Source: Dasypus novemcinctus (Eukaryota > Chordata > Mammalia > Cingulata > Dasypodidae). Taken from it: a stretch of 64,000 nucleotides of DNA. This document shows, in pieces, positions 44,325 to 57,300 of this stretch (position 1 is the first letter of the stretch; each line of letters starts with the position of its first letter). The DNA is taken from assembly GCF_030445035.2 (NCBI RefSeq), contig NC_080701.1, positions 13,792,739-13,856,738 on the forward strand, read 5' to 3'. A program made the translations under genes and the position numbers. The notes under the pieces are model-generated. The model was given only the letters and a program-made list of their open reading frames with translations, had not been told where the DNA came from and did not search any database.

Positions 44325-46382
44325 ATAAAGACTAAAAGAATCAAATATTTAATAATAAACTTAACCAAGGACATAAAGGACCTGAAAACAATAAACCTTT
44401 GCTAAAAGAAACAAAAGAAGACCTAAATAGATGGAAGGACATTCCATGTTCATGGATTGGAACACTAAATATTAAAAAGATGTCAATGAATTCTACCCAA
44501 ACTGATTTACAGATTCAATGCAATCCCAACAAAAATTCCAACAGCCTTTCTTGCAGAACTGGAAAAGCCAATTGATCAAATTTGGAAGTGTAAGGGTCCC
44601 CAGATAGCCAAAAATATCTTAAAAAAAAAAAAAGGAAAGAAGTTGGAGGACTTTCATTTCCTGACTTTAAAGCCTAGTACTTAGCTATAGTGGTAAAAAC
44701 AGCATGGTACTGGCATAAAGACAGATTGACCAATGGAACTGAATCACAACTCAGAAATGGACAGTTACCACTAACTATGGTCTATACTGTACATCTAGTA
44801 TATTTTTTACATACCCCCTATTATTAACACAGTACATCTTTGGCATTGAATATTACAGTATTGCTGTTGACTATAGTCCATAGGTTACATTAATTTTTCT
44901 CATGCTTCTCCACATTTTTATTACCTTGCAATAGTGATGTACATTTGTTTTAGTTCATCAGAGGACATTCTTATATTCATACTATTAACCACAATTCTCA
45001 TCCATCTCTGGATTCACTATATTATTCAGTCCCTAGATTATTCTCTAGCTTTCTTTCAGTTAACATTTACATCCCTAGACTACTCTTTTCAGCCACAATC
45101 CTATTTATAAACTAGCTGCATTAGTTGTACTCACTGCAATTTGTTACCATCAACTCTATTCATTTCCACACTTTTACAGTCAAGTAATTAAAACTTCTAT
45201 ATACATAAAGCATCAGTACCTTCTCAGTTCTCCTCTTATCTCCTAATAATTTATACTCTAGGTTTTAACTACATGCATTTATTTTTTGTATTTAGTTCAT
45301 ATTAGTGAGACCATGCAATATTTGTCCTTTGTGTCTGGCTTTCTTCACTTAGCATAATGTCTTCAAGGTTCATCCATGTTATCAAATGTGTCCCAATTTT
45401 ATTTCTTCTTACAGCAGCATAGTATTCCATCAACTGTATATACCACTTTTGTTTATCCATTCATCAGTTGGTAGACACTTGTGTTGTTTCCATATTTTGG
45501 CAACTGTGAATAATGCTGCTATGAAAATCGGTATGCAAACATCTTTTTGTGTCACAGTTTTCAGTTCTCTGGATATATTCCTAGTAGAGGAATTGCTGAA
45601 TCATATGACAGTTCTATATTTAGCTTCCTGAGGAACTGACAAAATGTCTTCCACAGAGGCTGAACCATTTTACAATCTTATCAACAGTGATGGAGTGTTC
45701 CTATTTCTCCACATTCTCTCCAGCACCTATTGTTTTCTGTTTTTTAAATAATGACCATTCTATGTAGTGTGAGATGATAACTCATTGTCATTTTGATTTG
45801 CATTTCCCTAAAAGCTAGTGATATTGAATATTTTTCATGTTTTTTATTTTTTTTACCATTTTGTATTTCCTCTTTGGACAAATGTCTATTTAAGTCTTTT
45901 GCCCATTTTAAAAATTGGATTGTGTACTCTTTTATTGTTGAGTTGTATGATCTCTTTATATAGAATGAAGATCAAGCCCTTATTAGATATGTAATTTCCA
46001 AATATTTTCTCCCATTGAGTGGGCTGGTTTTTCAACTTTTTGATGAAGTCCTTTGGATCACAAAAGTGTTAAGTTTGAGGAGGTCCCATTTATCTGTCTT
46101 TTCTTTCATTGCTTGTGCTTTTGGTGTGAGGTTTAAGAATCCACCACCTACCACCAGGGCTTGAAGATGTTTCCCTATATTTTCTACTAGGAGTTTTATG
46201 GTTCTAGCTTTTATATTTAGATCTTTGATCCATTTTGAGTTAATTTTTATGTAAGGTGTGAGATGGAGTTCTTTTTCTTTCTTTTGGATATAGATATCCA
46301 GTTCTCCCAGCACTATTTATTGAATAGACTGTTCTGCCCAGCTGGGTGGGTATGACAGCCTGGTCAAAAATTACTTGACCAG

Positions 46383-47026
46383 TGTAGCAGTTTGATATTG
46401 TTTATGAATTCCAAAAAGAGCTATTGGATTATGTTTGTAAAGTTGTCTGTTCCTCTGGGCATATTAGATTTTATTAACTTCAGAGGTTTCATTTTTGCTT
46501 GATTTCATTATGACTAATGCTTTGATTGGGCTACATCTGTGGATGTTGAGTCCTCGCCCCCTTGGTGGGTGGGGACTCACAGAGAACCCACACAGCAGAG
46601 GAGGGAGGTTGGAGTTTTTGATGCTGGAGCTAGGGGGAAGTACTTATACAGGAGAAGAACACAGAGGAATAAAGATGGCTCCACAGACATGGCAGAGGTC
46701 CTGGGAAGAGAGAGAGCTGATGGTCTACAGCTGACCCTGTGGAAAGAGCAGAGCAGCTGAGCCCAGAGAGGAATTAGCCCTGGGAGACTAGACTTATCCC
46801 AGCCTACAGCTGATATTGGAAGAAGCTGGGACCATGGAGCCTTAAGAGGAAGAGGGAGGCTGAATCCTTGCAGCCATCTTGCTCCAAATGTGGCAACAGA
46901 CTTTGGTGAGACAAGTAACTTATGCTTTACTAGTAACTGTAAGCTTCTACCCCAGATAAATACCCTTTATAAAAGCCAATGGATTTCTGGTATTTTGCAT
47001 CAGCACCCCTTTGGCTGACTAATACA
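46383..47026 (+). mobile_element. ERVL-type solo LTR, sense
   Basis: Starts TGTAGCAGTTTGATATTG and ends CTTTGGCTGACTAATACA. Contains TTGGTGGGTGGGGACTC, GCCATCTTGCTCC, GGCAACAGACTTTGGTGAG, a polyadenylation signal CAGATAAATACCC near 46953, and AAAAGCCAATGGATTTCTGG. About 644 bp. Antisense L1 ORF2 text is continuous across it (TTACTTGACC, then CATAGATATGAGGGTC). This is the family's best-preserved intact copy in the window. Confidence 0.75.
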
Positions 47027-50000
47027 AGCATAGATATGAGGGTCTGTTTCTGAACCATCTATTTGGTTCCATTGGTCTATGTGTCTGTCTTTTTGCAAGT
47101 ACCATGCTGTTTTTACCACTGTAGCTAGGTAATATGATTAAAAGTATGGAAGTGACAGTCCTCTAACTTTGCTCTTCCCTTTTAAGATGTTTCTGGTTAT
47201 TCAGGGCCCTTTACCTTTCCAAATAAATTTGGTAATTGTGTTTTCCATTTCTTTAAAAAATTCTGGTGGAATTTTTAAAATCAGGATTGCAATGAACTTG
47301 TGTATCAGTTTGGATAGAACTGACATCTTAGTGATATTTAGTTTTCCAATCCATGGGCAAGGAGTGTTATTCCATTTATTTGGGTCTTTTAAAAAATTTC
47401 TTTTAGCAATGCATTGTAGTTTTCTGGATACAAGTACCTTATGTTTTTGGTTAGGTTTATTCCTAAATATTTGATTCTTTTAGTCACTAGTGTAAATGGA
47501 GTATTTTCCTGACTTCCTCCTCAGATTGCACATTACTTGTGTATAAGAGCATTACTGATTTTTGCATATTAATCATGTATTCTGACACTTTGCTGAAATA
47601 ATTTATTAGTTCCAGCAACATTGTTGTAGATTTTTTCAGGACTTTCTAGTTATAGGATCATATCATTGGTGAATAGAGAAAGTTTTACTTCTTCCTTTCC
47701 CATTTGGATGCCTGTTATTACTTTTTCTTGCCTGATTGCTCTAGCTAGGTCCTCTAGCACTATATTGAACAGAAGTGGTGACAGTGGGCATCCTTGTCTT
47801 GTTCCTGATCTCAACAGGAAAGCTTTCAGTCTTTCACCATTGAGTAAAGTGTTAGCTGTGGGATTTTCATATATGGCTTTTTATCATATTGACCAATTTT
47901 CCTTCAATTCATATATTTTGTAGTATTTTTATCAAGAAAGGACACTGTATTTTGTCAAATGCTTTTTCTGTGTCAATTTATAGGATCATGGTTTTTCTTC
48001 TTTGATTTATTAATGTGGTCTAGTATCCTGACTGATTTTCTTGTGTTGAACCATGCTTGCATGCTTGGTATAAAACCCACTTGATCATGATGAAAAGCTC
48101 TTTAATGTATAGTTGGATTCTATTAGCAAGTATTTTATTGGGGATTTTTGTGTCTGTATTTATTAGGGAAATGGGTCTGCAATTTTCTCTTTTTCATTGT
48201 ATCTTTATCTGGTTTTGTTATTAGGGTGATGTTGGCTTCATAGAATGAATTTGGTAGCATTCCTTCTTCTTCCATTTTTTGAAAGAGTTTGAATAAGATT
48301 GGTATTAATTCTTTTTTGAATGCTTGGTAGAACTCACCAGTGAGTTCTGTGAATTTCATTTTGGGGAGTTGTTTGAAAACTGTTTCAATCTCTTGCTATT
48401 GTTTGTTGAGGTCTTCTATTTCTTCTAATGTCAGTGCACATTGTTTGTATGTTCCTAGGAATTTTCTCATTTTATCTACATTGTCTAGTTTGTTGGTGTT
48501 TATAGTTGTTTATAGTATTCTTTTATGATTTCTTTTATTTCTGTGGGATCAGTAATAATGTCCCCTTTTAAATTTTTTATTTCATTTATTTGCATCTTCT
48601 CTTTTTTATTGTCAGTCTAGCTAAGGGTTTGTTGATTTTGTTAATCTTGAAGAAACAACTTTTGGTTTTGTTAATTCTCTCTACTGTTTTTTTTTAAATT
48701 TTTTGTTCTCTGTTACATTTATTTATGCTCTGATGCTTATTATTTCATTCTTCTGCTTGCTTTGGGAATAGTTTGCTATCATTTTCTAGTCCTGCATCCT
48801 GTATAGTTAGGGCATTCATTTTAGTTTTTTCTTCTTTTTAAGCAAAGGCCCTGCCTTTGCTGCATCCATAGGGTCTGATATGTTGTGTTCTTGTTTTTAT
48901 TTGTCTCAAGATATTTCTTGATTTCTAATGCAATTTCTTCTTTGACCCACTGATTATTTAAGAGCATGTTGTTTAATGTCCATATATTTGTGGATATTCC
49001 ATTTTTCTGCTTGTTTTTAATTTTCAACTTCATTTCATTATGATCAGAGAAAGTGCTTTGTATAATTTTGATCTTACTGAGATCAGCTTTGTGACCCAAC
49101 ATATGATCTATTCTGGAGAAAGAGCCATGACTAATTGTGAAGAATGCATATCCTGCTGTTTTGGGATGCAGTGTTCTGTATATATCTATTATGTTTAGTC
49201 CATTTATCAGATTATTCAAACTCTGTTTCTTTATTGATCCTCTACCCAGATGTTCAATCCCATGCTGAGCGTGGTGTATTGAAATATCCAACTATTATTG
49301 TAGAGATTTCTATTTCTCCCTTCAGTTCTACCAGTGTTTGCCTCATGTAATTTGGGGCATCCAGATTAGGTGCATATATACATTTATAATTATTGTTTCT
49401 TCCTGGAAAATTGCCCTTTTAAAATTTATAATATACTTCCTTGTCTCCAATAACAGTTTTGCTTTTATAACCTATTTCATCTGGTATAAGTTTGGCTACT
49501 TTTTTTTTTTCATGAATGGAATATATTTTTCTAGCCTTTCACTTCTAAGGTAAGTCTCTTGCAGACAGCATATAGATGGCTTGTATTTTCTTATCCATTC
49601 CACCAGTCTGTGTCTTTTGATTGGGGAGTTTAAGCCATCAACACTCAATGTTATTACTGTAAAGGCAGTTCTTACTTCTTCCCATTTTGACCTTTGGGCT
49701 TTATCATATTTTATTTTCACCACTCTTTTGACAATTTTAGTTACTTTTACTGATATAATCTTCATCTCTAGGCTCTCTTCCAAGCCTCTCTCTCCTGTCT
49801 GTTCTTTACAGGCTGTAGCACACCCTTTAGTATTTCCTGCAAAACCAGTCCCTTGGCTACAAACTCTCTCAGTTTTTATTTATCTGTGAATATTCTAAAC
49901 TCATCCTTATTTTTGAAAGACAATCTTGCTGGATATAAGATTCTTGGTTGGCAGTTTTTCTTTTGCAGTATCTTAAATATATCTTACCACTGCCTTCTTG

Positions 50001-50462
50001 CCTCCATAGTTTCTGATGAGAAATCAGCATTTAATCTTATTGAGTGCCCTTTGTATGTGATGCATCACTTTTCTCTTGATGCCCTAAGAATCTTCTCTTT
50101 GCTTTTGGTATTTGACATTCTAATTACTATGTTCCTCAGAGGATGTGTGTTCACATTTATTCAGATGGGCATACATTGTGCATAGATGGATATCTATGTC
50201 TTTCAATAGGGATGGGAAATTTTCTACCTTTATTTCTTCAAATATTCCTTCTGTCCTTTCTCCTTATTTTCTCCTTCTGGGACACTTATGACACATATGT
50301 TTGTATATCTCTTGCCATTGTTTAGTTCCTTGAGACCCTGTTCAATTTTTCTATTCTTTTCTTTATCTGTTTTTGTATGTTTGCTTTTGGAGGCCATGTC
50401 TTCAAGCTCACAGATCCTTTCTTCTGCATCCTCAAATCTGCTGTTATATGCCACCAGTATAG

Positions 50463-50876
50463 TTTTTTTTTTTTAAAGATTTATTTCTCTCCTCTTTCTC
50501 TCCCCCTCAGTTGTTTGCTCTCTGTGTCAATTCGTTGTGTGTTCTTCTGTGACCACTTCTATCCTTATCAGCGGCACCAGGAATCTGTGTTTCTTTTTGT
50601 TGTGTCATCTTGTTGTGTCAGCTCTCCGTGTGTGTGGTGCCATTCTTGGGCAGGCTGCACTTTCTTTTGCACTGGGCAGCTCTTCTTACGGGGCACACTA
50701 TTTATGCATGGGGCTCCCCTACTTGAGGGACACCCCTGTGTGGCAGGACACTTCTTGCATGCATCAGCACTGCACATGGGCCACCTCCACATGGGTCAAG
50801 GAGGCCCAGGGTTTGAACCACAGACCTCTCATGTGGTAGACAGATGCCCTATCCATTGGGCCAAGTCCATTTCCCT
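50463..50876 (-). mobile_element. Full-length DAS SINE, antisense
   Basis: T12 and TTTAAAGATTTATTTCTC tail, body CAGTTGTTTGCTCTCTGTG through GGCAGGCTGCACTTTCTTTTG, head ending GGGTTTGAACCACAGACC and CCAAGTCCATTTCCC. Target duplication CCAGTATAG (50454-50462) and CCAGTGTAG (50877-50885), one mismatch. Sits in ORF1 of the antisense L1. The 192-codon frame 50377-50955 is a read-through of this SINE. Confidence 0.9.
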
Positions 50877-51145
50877 CCAGTGTAGTTTTAATTTCATTTA
50901 TTTTGCTTTTCATTCCCATAAGATCTATTTTTTCTGTGTCTGTGTAGCAGTTTGATATTATGTATAAATTCTAGAAAAAGATATTGGTTATGTTTGTAAA
51001 CTAATCTGTTCTTCTGGGCGTGATCCCTTTGATTATATTAAATTCAACTGAGATGTCTTTGATTAAACTATGTTAAGATTAGGGCTTTGATTCAACCACA
51101 TCAGTAGGGTATAACTCAGTTTAAGTCTCTGCCCCCTTGGTGGGC

Positions 51146-51153
51146 TATATAAA
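51146..51153 (+). promoter_or_regulatory. LTR TATA box just upstream of the L1 insertion
   Basis: TATATAAA in GGGCTATATAAACAGAC, at the position expected for the U3/R promoter of this LTR (a comparable TATA lies near 24800 in its relative). The L1 begins about 27 bp downstream, in the same orientation, where LTR transcripts would be expected to start. Confidence 0.55.
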
Positions 51154-51160
51154 CAGACAC

Positions 51161-51934
51161 TCAAGAAGACACACCAGAGGTTCCAGGGGCAAGATGGTGG
51201 CTGAGTGAACTTGCCTGGTAATGTCTCCGCAGGGGGCGGCTGGGCAGCATTGAAGGCTCTTTGGGACTGCGCTGTTTCGGGGATTTTTGCTGGTTGGAAG
51301 GTGTCTGGACGTCGATTTGGTGGGAAGGTAACAGAGAGGATACGTCTACAATATATAAACGGAGGTCCCAGCTGGGCGCGGAAAGTTCCCTCCTTGGGTG
51401 GGCGGAGCCGCGGTATCGGGTGCTGCTGCAGCTCGGGGAGCCGCCGTGGCCAGGGTTTTTTTTCCCCCTTTTTTTTGGAGGCTCTGCGGTGCTGAGGAAT
51501 TCATGGGTCCTGGGCGGGCTGGTGAGGGGTTGATGGGACAGGACTCCTTTGCAGATCAATTTGGGGAGACAGACGGTGTTTTGTTGTGAAGCGGGGGACG
51601 TTATGGTCGCGGACAGGGGTGGTAGTGCTTCGGCCTGGAGCCCCATCCCCATAGGTCCGGCTGCCGATCTGCAACAGAATTGGATTTTTGGCAATAAGGG
51701 GACACAATTGGGAGATTGTTGCAGGGTGCAGTGAGGGAGGGGGACACGTCTGGAAGACGATTGGGGAATATTTTGCGAAGTTTGGGACTTCCGGTTTTGG
51801 AGTCTGTTTTCGGCATTTCCAGCTGAAGCCCAGCCCACCCGGCGGGGCTTGGGATCTGGGTCATTGAACTGGCTGCAGTGTAGAGGCGCCCTCAAGTGGC
51901 CGTTGCGTAGGAGCACAGGGTGGGAGCTGTCCAA
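51161..51934 (-). other. 257-codon antisense frame across the L1 5' UTR
   Basis: An uninterrupted minus-strand frame from ATG at 51934 to a stop at 51161-51163, covering the GC-rich half of the 5' UTR and ending in the flanking LTR. The product would be Ser/Pro/Arg-rich and without a known domain. Primate L1 carries a short antisense ORF0 in its 5' UTR; this is only a positional parallel. GC-rich DNA with few stops could explain it by chance, and the last residues are encoded by non-L1 flank. Confidence 0.3.
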
Positions 51935-53268
51935 AGGCTGAAACCCTGAGGAGTAGGTGAATTGCAGGGTTCAGACATTAAATACAGAGTTTGCAGATCT
52001 GGCTTCCCCATGGGGCTGGCACCCAGCTACGGGGATCCCTGAGGGCTGTGTCGCACTGCGGGGCTTCTAAGCTTCCTGTTGACCAGATTTGAGGTTGCCA
52101 GGTCTGGGTCCCCTGGACTCTGGTGGTCCACACCCCAGACTCACACCTCTTGAGTCTTCAGTGTCTCATACTTTCCACCCCTGAATCCATCACGCCCTGG
52201 GGCCTACCTGGGGTCCTTGAGTGCCCTGGACCTTAACGTTTGCATTTTATCTTTATTGGTTCATATTGTTTTGTTTTTATTTTCATTTTATCTTATTTTT
52301 TACTCTTTTTGATGCCCTGATTGCTAATATTGCATTATCCCCTAGTCTTTTCTCCTAGCGTGTCCCCCAAAGTCCTTTTTTTATACAGTTATTTAGGGGT
52401 TTTTTCGTTGTTGTTTTAGATAGTGTTGCAATTGTGGCTCGTGTATACCTGTATTTCTCTTGCCCCTACCTGTTCCCCACCATTTGCCCACCCTCTTTTT
52501 CTTTTTTCCTTTCTTCTTGTCTTTCTTTTTTTCTTTATTATTATTAGTTTTTCTTTTTCGGTTTTCTCTCTCCCTCTTGTCCCTCATTTTCCACTTATTT
52601 TATTTTATTTCAAGTATACAATAGGTGCTACAGGGAACACCTCACATTTGCTGGGTTTTCCCATCCTCCACTGCCTCATTTCTGTGTGAACTGATTTAGG
52701 CTACCTACACTATCCCCCTTCCCCTGCATCTTGATATCCGCTATCATCTACTGTCTCTCCTATATTCCACCCCCCACCTCCCATTCTTTGATCCACAAAG
52801 TGTCTAACTCTTAATTTCTAATACCTTTGTTTTGTTTTCTGTCTGGTATCCACTCTTGCAACTATTACCTTTCTTTTCTTTTTCCCTCTCTCACGAAAAC
52901 AATAGCTTTGTAGCTCATACCATATTCCTCCCATATTCAGTCATCTACCTCATAATAGGTACTCTACCTACAGCTATAACTCTACACAATCTACATGAAT
53001 CTAACCTCCATCCTCCCAGATCTCATATTCTTGCTTTGTTAACATATATCACCAATACTACTCTACACTTTTTCCTTGCTTACACAATTGCCTTTCCCCG
53101 GCACTAATACTTTCCTTTAAAGTGAACTTAACCAGCAACAAGAAATTAGAATAAGAAGAACAAAGTGACAAAAAGAAGATATAACACTTACGCAAAAATA
53201 ACAGCTAATTAATCTCCAAGACTAGACAAAGAAGCTAAGAAACTAATTAAACCTGGCAAGATAAAAGG
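51180..53268 (+). promoter_or_regulatory. L1 5' UTR with internal promoter
   Basis: About 2.1 kb. Begins with CAAGATGGTGGC (51190-51201), a near match to the YY1 site found at the start of many L1 5' UTRs; the level-2 L1 start shows the same motif in antisense. The first about 1 kb is GC- and CpG-rich, then a T/C-rich stretch (52240-52620) leads to A-rich sequence before ORF1. No monomer repeats as in mouse L1 are seen. The segment carries an antisense frame of 257 codons, listed separately. Confidence 0.75.
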
Positions 53269-54238
53269 ATGACCAGAAAGCAACAAAAATCGACAAACCA
53301 AATCAGTAATCAGGAAAGCATGGCTGAATCCAATCAACAAACTAAAAATCAGGAAGGGGAACAGAAACTTCACACAAGCAATGAAAGATCTCAGAACATT
53401 TATCACCAACAAATTTGATGAAGTAATGAAAGAGGTTAACAACATGAAGACAACACTGGGAGGGGAAATTGCAGACATATGCAAAAACATAGCAGACATG
53501 ATGGGAATGAACACCACAGTTCAAGAAATCAAAAATACACTTGCAGCAAATATCAACAGACTAGAAGAGGCAGAGCAGAGAATTAGTGATGTGGAAGACA
53601 GTACATCAGAAATCAAACAGATAGTAGAAGGGGTCGATAAAAAGATAGAAAAAATCCAGCTAGGATTTAGGGACCTGAATGACAATGCAAAATGCTCAAA
53701 TATACGTATTATAGGTATTCCAGAAGGAGAAGAGAAGGGAAAGGGGTCAGAAGGAGTGTTGCAGGAAATAATGGCTGGAAACTTCCCAAATCTACTGAAA
53801 GAGACAGACGTACATATCCAAGAAGCACAGCACACTCCACTGGTCATAAACCTCAACAGGCCCACCCCAAGACATATACTCATCAAATTATCCAATGCTC
53901 AACACAAAGAGAAAATCCTAAAAGCAGCAAGAGAAAAGAAAACCATCACATACAAGGGAAGCTCCATAAGATTAAGTGCTGATTTCTCATCTGAAACCAT
54001 GGAGGCAAGGAGGCAGTGGTATGATATAGTCAAGGTACTAGAGGAAAAAAATTTCCAGCCAAGAATACTATATCCAGCTAAACTAACATTCAAACATGAT
54101 GGAGAGTTCAAAATATTCGCAGATAAACAGAAACTGAAAGAGTATACCAACAAAAAACCTCCCCTTCAAGAAGTTCTAAAGGGAGTTCTGCAGGAAGAAA
54201 GGAAAAAACAGGACAGGCAGAGTTGGAGGAGAGTATAA
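53269..54238 (+). pseudogene. L1 ORF1 (RNA-binding chaperone), one frameshift
   Basis: ORF1 protein forms trimers that coat L1 RNA. The natural start is probably ATG 53269: its frame opens MTRKQQKSTNQ, like other L1 ORF1 N termini, and runs about 48 codons to a TGA. The body lies in the next frame (from 53381: MKDLRTFITNKFDEV): a coiled coil with LEEAEQRISDVED near residues 61-73, an RRM starting SNIRIIGIPEG near 106, then TPRHILIKL, and EKNFQPRILYPAKLTF in the C-terminal domain. The 970-bp span is not a multiple of three, so one base was gained or lost near 53385-53400. Confidence 0.85.
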
Positions 54239-54312
54239 GAGCAACAAAAAAAGACAAACTAGAAGGGGGAAAAATACAAACAAAATATGACAAACACAAA
54301 TCCAATAAAAAT

Positions 54313-57300
54313 ATGGCTAACACAAATAATTCTTTGAAAGTAATAACACTGAATGTCAACGGATTAAACTCACCTATCAAAAGATTCAGACTGGGAAATT
54401 GGATAAGGAAATATGACCCATCTGTATGCTGTCTACAAGAGACACATCTTAGACCCAGAGACGCATGGAGATTGAAAGTGAATGGCTGGAAAACAATCAT
54501 ACAAGCAAACAATAACCAAAAAAAGGCAGGAGTAGCTATATTAATATCAGACAAAATAGACTTTAAATGTGAAAAAATTGTGAGAGACAAAGAAGGATAC
54601 TACATTTTAGTGAAAGGGAAAATCTGTCAAGAAGATCAAACAATCATAAATATTTATGCTCCTAACAAGGGTGCCTCTAAGTATGTGAGACAAACGCTGG
54701 AAAAACTAAGTGAAACAATAGATGCATCTACAATCATAGTGGGGGATTTTAATACACCACTATCTACCTTGGACAGAACATCTCAAAAGAGAATCACTAA
54801 AGAAACAAAACATTTGAACAGTATATTAGAGGAGCTGGAACTAATAGACATATATAGATCATTACACCCAAACACAGCAGGATATACATTCTTCTCAAGC
54901 GCACATGGATCATTCTCCAAGATAGACCATATGCTAGGCCACAAAGAAAGGCTGAATGAATTCAGAAAGATTGAAATCATGCAAAACAATATCTCTGACC
55001 ACAGTGGAGTCAAGCTGGAAATTTGCAAGGGACAGAGGCCCAGGTTTCACACCACGATTTGGAAATTAAACAGCACACTCTTAGAAAAACAGTGGGTCAA
55101 AGAGGAAATCTCAAAAGAAATCAATGACTACCTTGAAACAAATGATAATGATAACACAACATACCAAAATTTATGGGATACAGCAAAAGCAGTACTGAGA
55201 GGGAAATTTATAGCCATAAATTCATATATCAAAAAAGAAGAAAGAGCAAAAATTGAAGAATTAACTGCACATTTGAAGGAATTAGAAAAACAACAACAAA
55301 GTGACCCAACAGGAAGAAAAAGGAAGGAAATAACAAAGATAAGAGCAGAACTAAATGAAATAGAAAATAAGAAAGCACTTGAAAAGATAAACAAGACCAA
55401 GAGCTGGTTTTTTGAGAAGATCAACAAAATTGACAAACCTTTAGCGAGACTAACAAAGAAAAAAAGAGAGAAGATGCAAATACACAAAATAAGAAATGAG
55501 AAAGGCGATATCATCACACCCCACAGAAATAAAGACTATCATAAGAGGATACTTTGAAAAACTATATTCCAACAAAAATGACAATTTAGAGGAAATGGAC
55601 AAATTCCTAGAAACACATAAGCAACCCATATTGACGAAAGAAGAAATTGATGATCTTAACAAACCAATCACAAGCAGAGAGATAGAATCAGTTATTAAAA
55701 ATCTCCCAACTAAGAAGAGCCCAGGACCAGATGGCTTCACAGGTGAATTCTACAAAACATTCCGGAAAGAACTAACACCAATCCTGCTGAAACTATTCCA
55801 AAAAATCGAAACAGATGGAACATTGCCGAACTCCTTCTATGACGCCAACATTACCCTAGTACCAAAGCCAAACAAAGATACCACAAAAAAGGAAAATTAC
55901 AGACCAATTTCTCTAATGAACCTAGATGCAAAAATACTTAAAAAAATACTTGCTAATCGTATTCAACAACACATTAAATGAATTATACACCACGACCAAG
56001 TGGGATTTATTCCAGGTACGCAAGGATGGTTCAACATAAGAAAATCAATCAATGTAATACACCGTATAAACAGATTGAAGGAAAAAAATCACATGATTAT
56101 ATCTATAGATGCAGAAAAAGCATTTGACAAAATACAGCACCCTTTCTTGATAAAAACACTCCGAAAGATTGGAATACAAGGAAATTTTTTGAACATGATA
56201 AAGAGTATATACGAAAAACCTACAGCCAACATTGTTTACAATGGAGAAATCCTAAAATCCTTCCCTCTAAACTCAGGAACAAGACAAGGATGCCCATTGT
56301 CTCCGCTCCTATTTAACATTGTCTTAGAAGTACTTGCTCGAGCACTGAGGCAAGAACCAGATATAAAAGGCATTCAAATTGGAAAGGAAGAAGTCAAAAT
56401 TTCATTATTTGCAGATGACATGATCCTATACATAGAAAACCCTGAGAGATCTACAACAAAGCTTCTAGAACTCATAAATGAGTTCAGCAAAGTCGCAGGT
56501 TATAAGATCAATGCGCAAAAATCAGTAGCATTTCTGTACACCAATAATGAGCAAGATCAGGAGGAAATCAAGAAACAAATACCATTCACAATAGAAAATT
56601 TAAAAAATCAAATACTTAGGAATAAATTTAACTAAAGAGGTAAAAAACTTATACACCGAGAACTATACAAGACTGTTCAAGGAAACTAAAGAAGACCTAA
56701 ATAAATGGAAGAATATTCCTTGTTCATGGATAGGAAGACTGAATATTATCAAGATATCTATCCTACCAAAACTGATCTACACATTCAATGCAATCCCAAT
56801 AAAAATCAACACAGCCTTCTTTAAGGAACTAGAAAAACTAACTATGAAATTTATTTGGAAAGGAAAGAGACCCCGAATAGCCAAAGACATACTGAAAAAG
56901 AAAAACAAAATTGGAGGAATCACACTACCTGACTTCAAAACATACTACAAAGCTACAGTAGTGAAAACAGCATGGTATTGGCATAAGGAGAGACACACAG
57001 ACCAATGGAATCGAATTGAAAGCTCTGATATAGAACCTCAAATATATAGCCATATAATATTTGATAAAGCCACCAAACCCTCTCAACTGGGAGAGAGTGG
57101 CCTATTCAACAAATGGTGCCTGGAGAACTGGATAGCCATATGTAGAAGAATGAAAGAGGATTACCATCTCACACCTTATACAAAGATCAACTCAAGATGG
57201 ATCAAAGACCTAAATATAAGAGCCAAGACCATAAAAACCTTGGAAAGCAGTGTTAGGGAAACATCTACAGGACCTTGTAATAGAAAATGGCTTCATGAAT

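Noticed and set aside
50377..50955. 192-codon plus frame
   Set aside because: It runs from antisense L1 ORF1 through a DAS SINE and back into L1. No single biological sequence, no domain.
54108..54590. 160-codon minus frame, and 57210-57929 (239 codons)
   Set aside because: Antisense shadows of L1 ORF1/ORF2.
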